DNA of 64,000 nucleotides from CAWELS01 sp964468205 (GTDB lineage Bacteria > Acidobacteriota > Terriglobia > Bryobacterales > Bryobacteraceae): the NCBI GenBank assembly GCA_964468205.1, contig CAYXVG010000006.1, forward strand, positions 109,012 to 173,011, read 5' to 3'. Under the pieces are notes generated by a model. The model did not search any database, was not told where the DNA came from, and was given only the letters and a program-made list of their open reading frames with translations. The position numbers and the translations under genes are program-made. Each line of letters opens with the position of its first letter. Position 1 is the first letter of the stretch. This document shows, piece after piece, positions 34,627-42,710 of the stretch.

Positions 34627-35340
34627 ATGACGCAGGAACACAGCCAAACGACACGGCCAATCGCCGGCCCTCTGGCGCTGCTCTATCAGGAGTTGATTAC
34701 CGCGGTAGCGCGCCTCCGCGTCAACGCCGGCTACGTCTCCGACGTGAGCCGCTTTCGCGAACAGGTGAACGCAGCCCTCAAGGACGCCGAGCGTGACGCC
34801 GTCCAGCGCGGCTATCATTCCGAAGATGCGCGGTTGTGCACGTTCGTGGTGGTCGCCTTTCTCGACGAATCGATACTCAACTCGAGAAGCCCGGCCTTTG
34901 CCGCCTGGACCCGCCAGCCGCTCCAGGAAGAACTCTTCGGAGTCCACATCGCGGGGGAAATCGTATTCCGGAACCTCGAGCGGCTCCTGCAGCGGCCGAA
35001 CTCTCACGACCTGGCCGACGTCCTGGAAGTTCACCAACTCTGTCTGTTGCTCGGTTTCCGCGGGCGCTTCAGTCTCGTCGGCCACGGGGAATTGCGTTCC
35101 TTCAAGGAGACGATCGCGGATCGAATCCGGCAGATCCGCGGGGCCTCGCCCGAACTTGCGCCCCATTGGAAGCCCGCGGCGGAAGCGCCGCGCCGCACGA
35201 GCGATCCCTGGGTGCGGCGGCTCCTGCTCGGCGCGGCCACCTGTTTCGCGGTTGGCCTGATCCTGTGGATCACCTACTACCTGCTCCTCCGGTTCGGGGT
35301 CGGTGGAATCCAGGCAGTTGCCGAGCAGATCAAGGTTTGA
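34627..35340 (+). CDS. tssL: T6SS inner-membrane protein TssL (DotU/IcmH)
   Basis: 237 residues from the ATG at 34627, with GGAGG upstream at somewhat long spacing. The DotU domain is recognisable (A-x-L-K-D-A-E-R-D-A-V-Q-R-G-Y, F-V-V-V-A-F-L-D-E-S-I-L, L-F-G-V-H-I-A-G-E). A single membrane helix lies near the C-terminus (about 200-222). There is no OmpA-like peptidoglycan-binding extension. TssL forms, with TssM, the inner-membrane part of the transenvelope complex and docks the baseplate through TssK. Ten bases separate it from tssM. Confidence 0.93.
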   Translation: MTQEHSQTTRPIAGPLALLYQELITAVARLRVNAGYVSDVSRFREQVNAALKDAERDAVQRGYHSEDARLCTFVVVAFLDESILNSRSPAFAAWTRQPLQEELFGVHIAGEIVFRNLERLLQRPNSHDLADVLEVHQLCLLLGFRGRFSLVGHGELRSFKETIADRIRQIRGASPELAPHWKPAAEAPRRTSDPWVRRLLLGAATCFAVGLILWITYYLLLRFGVGGIQAVAEQIKV

Positions 35341-35350
35341 TGAGGTACCA

Positions 35351-38300
35351 ATGTCAGGAAAGAAGCTGAAGGTCATCCTCTTCGCGGCGCTCGCCATCTA
35401 CGTGGTGCTGGTCTACTATCTGGGGTCCTGGCTTGGCCTCAGAGGTCCGAACCTTTGGATCTTCCGCATCAGCCTGATGTCGTTCGGCATTATCGGCTAC
35501 GCCGGCTACTTCCTCATCCGTTATCTGCGAAAGCGAAAATCCAAAGGTGGCGCGCGGGTTGACCAGAAATCTCTCGATCAAATCGACCTCCTCGTCCAAC
35601 AGGCGCGGAAGAAGCTCGACTCCGCCGGATTGGAAGGATCATCGAAGATCGGGAACCTGGCATCGATCTTCGTAATCGGCGGGCCGGCGTCCGCGAAGAC
35701 CACCTCCGTAATCAATTCCGGAATGGAGCCGGAACTGTTAACCGGGCAGGTGTACTACGAAGACGCCATCGTCTCCACCCGCATCGCGAATCTCTGGTAC
35801 TCCCGTGGCGTTACCGTCGTCGATTCCGGCGGCTCCTTGCTTGAGCAACCGGATCTCCTGCACCGCCTGCTCGCCAAAGTGCGGCCAGCCGGGCGATTCG
35901 GCGGCAAGAACCTCGCGCCGCGGGCGGCCGTTGTCTGCGTCGACTGCGGCATTTTCGTCGAAAGCGGCGCTTCGGAAAAAGCGGCCGCGCTCGCCCGCGC
36001 TATCCGCGACGCTCTTGCGCTTGCGAGCAAGACCTGGGGAATCGAGCTCCCCGCCTACGTGCTTTTCACCAAGGCGGACCGCATCCCCTTCTTTACGGAA
36101 TACGTCGCCACCCTCACGGGCCCGGAAGTAGGAACGGTCCTGGGCGCAACGCTGCCAATGCGCGCCGCCACCGGCATCTATGCCGAGGAAGAAACGAAAC
36201 GCGTGAACGACGAACTACAAACGCTTTTCTACTCCCTCGCCAACAAGCGGCTCGAATACCTGCCCCGCGAGCAATCCGACGAACGCTGCTCGTCGGCCTA
36301 TCAGTTTCCGCGCGAATTCAACAAGCTCAAGAACCTGATGGTCTCCTTCCTCGTGGATGTCGGCCGGCCTAGCCAGTTGCAGACCAACCCATTTCTGCGC
36401 GGCTTCTATTTCACCGGCGTCCGTCCGGTGAAGATCAGCAACGTGCAGCAGGAGGAACTGGTGCGCCGGCCGGAAAAGGCTCCGTTGCTGACCGACGCCA
36501 CCGGGATTTTCAGCGCCTCCAGGAAAGCGAGTCCCGAGGTTTCGAGCGAAACCGGCCGCGAGCGCAAAGTGCCGCAATGGGTTTTTCTGAACCATATCTT
36601 CCCCGATGTGATCCTCAGTGACACCGCCGCCCTCGCCGCCAGCAAGACCAGCGTCAAGGCCGAGTTCTGGAAGCGCCTGCTCTTCAGCTCGGCCCTCGCT
36701 CTCGCGCTCATCCTGACCGTCGGCTGGACCGTCTCATTCTTTGGGAACCGGGCTCTCCGCAACGAAGCGATGAGCGCGGTGGAGGCGATGCCCACCAGCG
36801 AGTTGCCGGAATTCCAACTCGCCACGGTGGAACAACTCGAAGGCCTCGAGCGGATCCGCATCGTCGCCGCCAAGCTGGCGGACTACCGGGAAAATGGTCC
36901 GCCGATGCGCCTTCGCTGGGGGCTCTATTCCGGCAATAAAATCTACCCTCCGCTCGCCCGCATTTACTTTGGCCACTTCCGGCGCCTCCTGCTTCTGCAG
37001 ACGCAGCAGTCGCTCGTGAACCTGATGAATCGCCCCTCCGGCGTCCAGGCGATGGGGTACCGGCCCGTCTATGACGCGCTCAAAGCCTACCTGATCACCA
37101 CGTCACATCCGGACAAGAGTACCGTCGAGTTCCTCCCGCCCGTGCTCATGGAACACTGGACCAAGGGACGCGCAATCGACGAGGAGCGCCAGCGCCTGGC
37201 CGGGCTCCAGTTTAACTTTTACGCCGATGTCCTGCGCTTCGGCAGCCCCTACCCGTCCTATTCGATTCCGGACGAGAAATCGGTCGCTACCGCCCGCGCG
37301 TACCTCGCCCAATTCGCGGCCGTTGAAGCCCTCTATCAGGCAATGCTCGACAGTGCCAATGCCAAGTTCGCCACCATTCGCTTCAACGAGATGTATCCAG
37401 GCTCGGCCGACGTGGTCCGCAACGATTATCCCGTGGCCGGCGCTTTCACCAAGGACGGCTGGACCTTCATGCAGGACGCCATCGGCCACCCCGAGCAGTT
37501 TTTTCAGGGTGAACGCTGGGTGCTCGGCGATCAGGCCTTCGCCAATATCGACATGACCAAACTGCCGGAGCAACTGCAACAGCTCTACCGGACCGATTTC
37601 CTGAAAATTTGGCGCGAGTTCCTCCAACAGACGCGAGTTGTGGGCTATTCCGGAATTCCCGACGCGGCCCAGAAACTCGAAAAAACCAGCAGCATCCAGT
37701 CGCCGCTACTATCACTTTTCTGCGTGGTCTCGCGGCATACTTCTGTCGAATCCGAGGAGATCGCTCAGGTTTTCCAGCCCGCTCAGTTTGTCACGCCCGA
37801 GGGCTGCCAGGAGAAGCTGGTTGGCGAGTCGAACACCAGCTATATGAACGGGCTGATCCAATTGCAGGCCTCCCTCCAGCAGGTGGCGAATGACGCCGCG
37901 AATGAGATGCTCCGTTCGTCGGCTGTCCAGGCGGCGACTTCCGCGAGCGTGGCCACCCGTCAAGTGGGCCAGAACTTCCGCATCGACAGCGAGGGCAACA
38001 CCCACGCCACCGTGCAGAAGCTCCTCACCGACCCCATCACCTATGCGCAGAACGCTCTGCTCGGCGCGCCCGTGGATGCCATCAATGCGGCCGGCCGCGG
38101 CTTCTGCGCCGAAGTGCGCCCGCTCCTCGCCAAGTACCCGTTCCAGCAGAAAGCTCCCGCCAAGGCGAGCCTCAACGAGGTGAACGCAATCTTCCTTCCC
38201 GGCTCGGGCTCCCTCTGGCGCCTCTACGAAGAGCACGTCAGCAAGCTGCTTCGCGAGCAGGGGACTGACTTCGTGCCCGCCGCTGCCGGCCCCATCACCG

Positions 38301-38812
38301 TCACGAGCGGTTATCAGAACTACTTCCGCCGCATGGCCGCGGTCAGCCGCGCTCTCTACTCCGGCGGCTCCCAGCAGCCGAACCTGACCTTCGCCCTGAG
38401 TCCCATGCCGAGCGAGGGCGTCGAGGGAATCACCCTTTCGATCAACGGCGCGACCGTCTCCTCCGGTGGCGCCGCCGGCCAGCCCTGGCGGTTCGCCTGG
38501 CCCGGCGCCGGGCCGTACGAGGCCCGGCTCAGCGTGAAGCTCACAGGCGGCTCCGAATTGGCCTATTTCAACTTCACCGGCCTGTGGGCGATCTTCGAGA
38601 TGCTCGCGGCCTCGGACCGCTGGACCACTTCAGGCAACCAGTACCAGGTGGAGTGGAGGCTGCGGACCTCGGTTGGCGATGTCCTCTCGCCTGCCACCGG
38701 ACGGCCGGTCACCGTGCGGCTCCGGCTCGACATGCTGGGGGCGCCGCCAATCCTCCAACCGGGCTACCTCGCCGCCCTCGGTTGCGAATCCCGAATCGCC
38801 CAGCGCCGCTGA
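35351..38812 (+). CDS. tssM: T6SS membrane-complex protein TssM (IcmF)
   Basis: 1153 residues from the ATG at 35351. Two membrane helices lie within the first 60 residues and a third at about 441-463, leaving a large periplasmic domain, as in TssM. The cytoplasmic loop has a P-loop at about 110-117 that reads G-G-P-A-S-A-K-T, with Ala in place of the Gly before Lys, so NTP binding may be weakened. The IcmF-type segment R-G-F-Y-F-T-G-V is near residue 355, and the C-terminal beta domain is present. No tssJ lipoprotein gene, the usual outer-membrane partner, was found in the window. Confidence 0.94.
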   Translation: MSGKKLKVILFAALAIYVVLVYYLGSWLGLRGPNLWIFRISLMSFGIIGYAGYFLIRYLRKRKSKGGARVDQKSLDQIDLLVQQARKKLDSAGLEGSSKIGNLASIFVIGGPASAKTTSVINSGMEPELLTGQVYYEDAIVSTRIANLWYSRGVTVVDSGGSLLEQPDLLHRLLAKVRPAGRFGGKNLAPRAAVVCVDCGIFVESGASEKAAALARAIRDALALASKTWGIELPAYVLFTKADRIPFFTEYVATLTGPEVGTVLGATLPMRAATGIYAEEETKRVNDELQTLFYSLANKRLEYLPREQSDERCSSAYQFPREFNKLKNLMVSFLVDVGRPSQLQTNPFLRGFYFTGVRPVKISNVQQEELVRRPEKAPLLTDATGIFSASRKASPEVSSETGRERKVPQWVFLNHIFPDVILSDTAALAASKTSVKAEFWKRLLFSSALALALILTVGWTVSFFGNRALRNEAMSAVEAMPTSELPEFQLATVEQLEGLERIRIVAAKLADYRENGPPMRLRWGLYSGNKIYPPLARIYFGHFRRLLLLQTQQSLVNLMNRPSGVQAMGYRPVYDALKAYLITTSHPDKSTVEFLPPVLMEHWTKGRAIDEERQRLAGLQFNFYADVLRFGSPYPSYSIPDEKSVATARAYLAQFAAVEALYQAMLDSANAKFATIRFNEMYPGSADVVRNDYPVAGAFTKDGWTFMQDAIGHPEQFFQGERWVLGDQAFANIDMTKLPEQLQQLYRTDFLKIWREFLQQTRVVGYSGIPDAAQKLEKTSSIQSPLLSLFCVVSRHTSVESEEIAQVFQPAQFVTPEGCQEKLVGESNTSYMNGLIQLQASLQQVANDAANEMLRSSAVQAATSASVATRQVGQNFRIDSEGNTHATVQKLLTDPITYAQNALLGAPVDAINAAGRGFCAEVRPLLAKYPFQQKAPAKASLNEVNAIFLPGSGSLWRLYEEHVSKLLREQGTDFVPAAAGPITVTSGYQNYFRRMAAVSRALYSGGSQQPNLTFALSPMPSEGVEGITLSINGATVSSGGAAGQPWRFAWPGAGPYEARLSVKLTGGSELAYFNFTGLWAIFEMLAASDRWTTSGNQYQVEWRLRTSVGDVLSPATGRPVTVRLRLDMLGAPPILQPGYLAALGCESRIAQRR

Positions 38813-38936
38813 AGTCAAGTCGCGTTAATCGGGCGGGAGTATTACACTATGAGGGTCGAGGGCAAGCCCGGATCCCCGCTCGCGCCGCTCCTCCGCGCCC
38901 GCGAGCCGCTTCCACAGCCTTCGTAGGAGCCGAAAG

Positions 38937-39401
38937 ATGCCCAGCGTCGAACTCACCAAATCGATCGAAGCCCGAAAACTCAACCCCCGCAACCGCCTGC
39001 CGCTCAAAGAACCCGCGGTGATGATCCCCTTCGCGGCAATCCTCGACAATATCGAGCAGGATCGCGAACTCGCCCGGTTTACCTACCTGGGCCAGCTTTA
39101 CCACTCCAGCTACCAAGACCTCATGGATGCGTCGCGGCCGATGGACTCGCCCGGGCCGGAAGCGGCCCCAACGGCGTCAGAAGCGGCCGCGGACGCAAGC
39201 CCTGAGCCAGCCCCTCCCGCCGCATCCCCTTCTCCGGACGCGCCTGCTCTCAACTGGGAATCGCTGAATTCCCCGAAACTGCCGGCCTTTCGCGCCAAGG
39301 TCCCCGGCGGGTGGCTCATCGCCGCCGCCAGATCCGGTTCGGTCGCCCTTTGCTTCTATCCCGATCCGAACCACTCCTGGAACGGCGCGTCCATGAACTG
39401 A
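38937..39401 (+). CDS. Unknown small protein downstream of tssM
   Basis: 154 residues, preceded by TAGGAGC. The N-terminal 65 residues are mixed helical (a segment around I-L-D-N-I-E-Q-D-R-E-L-A-R-F), the middle is a Pro/Ala-rich linker, and the last 50 residues look like a small beta domain (P-A-F-R-A-K-V-P-G-G-W-L-I). There is no signal peptide or membrane helix, so it is not an obvious TssJ. It lies 124 bases after tssM with codon use like its neighbours. It could be a T6SS accessory or effector-related protein, but no family was recognised. Confidence 0.65.
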   Translation: MPSVELTKSIEARKLNPRNRLPLKEPAVMIPFAAILDNIEQDRELARFTYLGQLYHSSYQDLMDASRPMDSPGPEAAPTASEAAADASPEPAPPAASPSPDAPALNWESLNSPKLPAFRAKVPGGWLIAAARSGSVALCFYPDPNHSWNGASMN

Positions 39402-39419
39402 CCGGCACGCCGTCACGTC

Positions 39420-39782
39420 ATGACGCCCCCGACGCGAGCCGCCATCGTATTCCTGATCGCCGCCCTCGGCATCGATCGTAACCGCGCCGGCGTCTATGAC
39501 CACTCGCGTGGACGCTTCATCGGCATTGCCCTGGGCCTTTCCCGCTCCCAGGCGCTGCTGTTCAGCGCTACCGAGTCCATCCATATTCGCGCCCAAATCC
39601 GGCCCTCGATCATTCACCTTCAGGACTTGAACACGAATAGCCACCTCCACCTCCGGATTCACAAAAACACCTTCAGCGGCCACGATGAGCGTTCCAATTC
39701 CGGTTTCGCCGGCAACGTCGATCGCAACGTGATCACGCTGCGCGACCAGGACGGGGAGCAGTACCTCGTTTACACGGTGTGA
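39420..39782 (+). CDS. Unknown small protein, 120 residues
   Basis: The frame begins 18 bases after the previous stop and shows the strong third-position G/C preference of the surrounding genes, which favours it over the 284-codon antisense frame at 39177-40031. The C-terminal half is beta-rich and His-rich (I-H-L-Q-D-L-N, H-L-H-L-R-I-H, N-V-I-T-L-R-D-Q-D-G-E-Q-Y). No ribosome site, signal peptide or known motif was seen. Its position after the 38937 gene suggests cotranscription. Existence is probable rather than certain. Confidence 0.5.
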   Translation: MTPPTRAAIVFLIAALGIDRNRAGVYDHSRGRFIGIALGLSRSQALLFSATESIHIRAQIRPSIIHLQDLNTNSHLHLRIHKNTFSGHDERSNSGFAGNVDRNVITLRDQDGEQYLVYTV

Positions 39783-39945
39783 CTGACCCAGTCCGCCGCG
39801 GGCTACCGGCCGGAGGAGTTCAGCTTCGGCTAGCGGAATGTAACACCCACTCGGATCCCGTTTCCCTTTGCTCATGCATTTCGCGAATCCTGTCGATAAG
39901 CCCTCTTGGGGCAATCGCCCGCACTCTTCTGGAAAGGAGGACGTC

Positions 39946-40173
39946 ATGCCAAAGCCAATCAAACCGACTCTGGGTCCCGCCTCGCATGGATTTCTGTATG
40001 TGGACGACGAAGCTCGTGCGTCGGTCGACATCCCGATCGACGTACTCGCCGCAATGATGATCGAAGTTCTGAGACGGGATCTCTTAACCGTCGCGAAAAC
40101 CGAGGAACTCTTTCAATTCACCGCCGAGTCCCTCAGCCGCCGGGACGCGCGCGGTTTTAGAGCCATTCACTAA
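39946..40173 (+). CDS. Unknown small protein, 75 residues
   Basis: A perfect AAGGAGG lies seven bases before the ATG at 39946, so this short frame is very likely translated; the longer frame from 39868 lacks a site. The protein starts M-P-K-P-I-K-P-T-L-G and contains a helical amphipathic core (V-L-A-A-M-M-I-E-V-L-R-R-D-L-L). It has no transmembrane segment or Cys motif. Last gene of the plus-strand tail after tssM. Function unknown. Confidence 0.65.
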   Translation: MPKPIKPTLGPASHGFLYVDDEARASVDIPIDVLAAMMIEVLRRDLLTVAKTEELFQFTAESLSRRDARGFRAIH

Positions 40174-40228
40174 CGCCGATTCGCCTTCCAGCTTCTCCCG
40201 CCGGGACGCGGCGAGCGGAAAATCCGGA

Positions 40229-40234
40229 TACAAT
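40229..40234 (+). promoter_or_regulatory. Candidate -10 box (TACAAT) for the Gfo/Idh/MocA gene
   Basis: TACAAT ends nine bases before the ATG at 40244, and no Shine-Dalgarno sequence is visible, which suggests an almost leaderless transcript. Confidence 0.35.
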
Positions 40235-40243
40235 AGCTTCGGA

Positions 40244-41593
40244 ATGAAACGCCTCACCCGCCGCGACATAGCCACTGCAACCGCCTTCACGATCGTCCCC
40301 CGCCATGTGCTTGGCGGCTCGTCCCACAAAGCGCCAAGCGACACGCTGAACCTTGCCGGCATCGGCGTCGGCGGCATGGGCAAGAATTATCTCAAAGGCG
40401 TCGAGAGCCAGAACATCGTCGCCCTCTGCGACGTGGACGACGAGAAAGCGGCGCCCGTCTACAACACCTACCCGAATGCCAAAACTTACCGCGACTTCCG
40501 GGTGTTGCTCGAAAAGGAAAAAGGTATCGACGGTGTGGTCGTTGGCACGCCGGACCACACCCACGCCGTCATCATGATGGCCGCCTTCAAGCTCGGCAAA
40601 CACGTCTATTGCGCCAAGCCGCTCACCCGTACCATCGCCGAGTCGCGCGCCATCCGCGACGCCGCCCGCGAAGCGAAAACCGCCACCCAGATGAGCGTCC
40701 AGAGCTGCGCCACCGAAAAGGCCCAGCAAACGGCGGAATGGGTGCGCTCGGGAGTGATCGGCAAGGTCCACGCGGCGCACCTGTGGAGCGACCGCCCCGT
40801 ATGGCCCCAGGGAGCGTTCCGGCCGCGAACCGGGATGACCGTTCCGGCTGCCTTGGACTGGGATCTCTGGCTCGGCCCTGCCGCCGCGCGCCCCTACCAC
40901 GAGGCTTACCACCCGTTCAAATTCCGGGGCTGGTACGATTTCGGAACCGGCGCCCTTGGGGACATGGGCTGCCACGCTTTCCACGTGATCGTCCGGGCCC
41001 TCGAGCTCGGCGATCCGTTGACCGTTACAGCCAGCCGCGCCGATGTCATCCGTCCGCTTCGGCCCGGCGAGAAAGAGCACTGGTCGGGCTGCAAGCGCGT
41101 GCAGTTCCCAGAAACCTACCCCCACGCCTCGATCGTCACCTGGCAGTTTCCGAAACGGAAACGCCTGCCGCCGGTTACGCTGACCTGGTATGACGGCGGG
41201 CTCAAGCCGCCCTGCCCGCCGGAGATGGAGCCGGGCGAGACGCTGGGCGCAAGCGGCATCCTCTTCCACGGCAGCAAGGGAACCATCCTCAGCGGCTTCT
41301 CCGGCGGACCGCAATTGCTCCCCGCGAGTCGCAATGCCCGCTTCCAGCCGCCAAAGCCAAAGCTCGAGCGCACCATTGGCCATTACGAAGAGTGGATCGA
41401 AGCGTGCAAAGGCGGTAAACCAGCCAACTGCGAGTTTGAGTTCGGCGCCTACTTGACGGAACTCACCTTGCTCGGCAACCTCGCCGTCCGGACCGGCAAA
41501 TCCCTCCGCTGGCTCCGGGACGAGGCGCGCACCGATGACGCCGAAGCCAACGAACTTCTCGATTCACCCTATCGTCCTGGCTGGAGCCTGTAG
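40244..41593 (+). CDS. Gfo/Idh/MocA-family NAD(P)-dependent oxidoreductase
   Basis: 449 residues. The N-terminus M-K-R-L-T-R-R-D-I-A-T-A-T-A-F is Tat-signal-like, suggesting export of a folded, cofactor-loaded enzyme. The dinucleotide-binding strand follows (G-I-G-V-G-G-M-G), then V-V-V-G-T-P-D-H-T-H and C-A-K-P-L, the family's E-K-P-x block with Ala for Glu but the Lys kept. Such proteins oxidise or epimerise sugars and cyclitols. The adjacent sulfatase, sialidase-like and GH38-like genes suggest a role in breakdown of sulfated or complex glycans. Confidence 0.85.
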   Translation: MKRLTRRDIATATAFTIVPRHVLGGSSHKAPSDTLNLAGIGVGGMGKNYLKGVESQNIVALCDVDDEKAAPVYNTYPNAKTYRDFRVLLEKEKGIDGVVVGTPDHTHAVIMMAAFKLGKHVYCAKPLTRTIAESRAIRDAAREAKTATQMSVQSCATEKAQQTAEWVRSGVIGKVHAAHLWSDRPVWPQGAFRPRTGMTVPAALDWDLWLGPAAARPYHEAYHPFKFRGWYDFGTGALGDMGCHAFHVIVRALELGDPLTVTASRADVIRPLRPGEKEHWSGCKRVQFPETYPHASIVTWQFPKRKRLPPVTLTWYDGGLKPPCPPEMEPGETLGASGILFHGSKGTILSGFSGGPQLLPASRNARFQPPKPKLERTIGHYEEWIEACKGGKPANCEFEFGAYLTELTLLGNLAVRTGKSLRWLRDEARTDDAEANELLDSPYRPGWSL

Positions 41594-41606
41594 CGCGAGA
41601 CGAGCG

Positions 41607-42710
41607 TCAACCCGCGTCCCAGATCGTGCAGCCAATGTAGCGCTCGGCGTCGGGATCGTCGTTGAAGTAGTAAGCAGTGACAAGCTTGCCGTCCGGCCGC
41701 TGGACGGTGCGCGGATAGCCAAGGTCGCCTCCGCCGCCATCGTCACGAAGAATGATGTCGCCGCTCCAGGTGCGGCCCATGTCCTCGCTGATCTTCGCGC
41801 GAATCCCGTAAGGTTCGGTGCGATAGCCGTACGTAAGCGCCAGCCGGCCGTCGCGCAATCGCACCATGCTCGGCGGGTTCCCGCCCAGATCCAACACCAC
41901 CTGATTGACGAAATGCCAGGACTCGCCGTTGTCAAAAGACCGGTACGTTTCAATCCAGCGTCGCCGGCGAATCGCCGTGAAAAGCATTCCAGGGCCAAGC
42001 TCCACCGTCGACGGCATGATCGCGAAATCCGGCGGTTCCGCGCCGATAAAGGAAACGAAGTTCCAACTCTTACCGCCGTCGCGTGTGCGAACGCAAATCA
42101 CGCGGCCCTCGCGGCGGTTCGGCTTCGCGGCGGTCAGGAAAACGAGCATCTCGTGCTTGCCCAGCACCAGGTAATCCGTGCGCGCCATGATTCCCGCCAG
42201 TCCGAATTCCGGCATCCGGAACGGGCCTTCCCAGCTCTTTCCGCGATCGAACGAGTAGCAGAAGCGCGAAGGTCCGTGCTGATGGCTCTCCATCCGGGCG
42301 GTGAACGCGAAGTTCGGATCAGAGAAATCAGCGCCGCCCGGGCAATCCGTCGGGACTTTCCCTTCCGTCCCCGTGGGAACACTGGCAACCTTGGTGTTCG
42401 GCGGAGGCTTCAGACCCTCGGGCTGCTCGATTCTCCAGGTTTCCCCGCCATCGAGCGAACGAGCCAAAACATGGTCGGCCGGGCGGGAGTAATCGATGTC
42501 ATGTCCCTGCGGGTTGTTCTTGAAATACCCGATCTCGAACCCCACGGCAATCTCCTCGCCCCATGACCAGATTCCGTGATTGGCCGGCCAGCCGGCGAAA
42601 CGCCCGCTCTCCTTGTACACAATCAGATTTCTTCGCTCCGCTGCGGCGGGAATCGCAAGCAGCGGCACGGCTCCCAGCGACTGCAACAAGCTACGGCGGC
42701 CCATCTTCAT
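41607..42710 (-). CDS. Secreted sialidase-like (BNR-repeat) protein
   Basis: 367 residues from the ATG at 42708-42710, which has GGAGAG upstream; 27 in-frame codons further upstream lie inside the sulfatase gene. A Tat-like signal (G-R-R-S-L-L-Q-S-L-G) starts the protein. Several Asp-box/BNR repeats of the type S-x-D-x-G-x-x-W are visible (S-L-D-G-G-E-T-W, S-F-D-R-G-K-S-W, T-R-D-G-G-K-S-W, S-F-D-N-G-E-S-W, S-E-D-M-G-R-T-W), giving the six-bladed sialidase fold. Substrate unknown; possibly an exo-glycosidase. The start overlaps the sulfatase stop as ATGA, so the pair is translationally coupled. Confidence 0.8.
   Translation of the reverse strand: MKMGRRSLLQSLGAVPLLAIPAAAERRNLIVYKESGRFAGWPANHGIWSWGEEIAVGFEIGYFKNNPQGHDIDYSRPADHVLARSLDGGETWRIEQPEGLKPPPNTKVASVPTGTEGKVPTDCPGGADFSDPNFAFTARMESHQHGPSRFCYSFDRGKSWEGPFRMPEFGLAGIMARTDYLVLGKHEMLVFLTAAKPNRREGRVICVRTRDGGKSWNFVSFIGAEPPDFAIMPSTVELGPGMLFTAIRRRRWIETYRSFDNGESWHFVNQVVLDLGGNPPSMVRLRDGRLALTYGYRTEPYGIRAKISEDMGRTWSGDIILRDDGGGGDLGYPRTVQRPDGKLVTAYYFNDDPDAERYIGCTIWDAG

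Noticed and set aside
38937..39401. The 154-residue protein as the missing TssJ
   Set aside because: TssJ is a lipoprotein with a signal peptide and Cys; this protein has neither.
39177..40031. 284-codon minus-strand frame across the small genes after tssM
   Set aside because: Codon bias and ribosome sites favour the plus-strand small genes; the antisense product has no recognisable feature.
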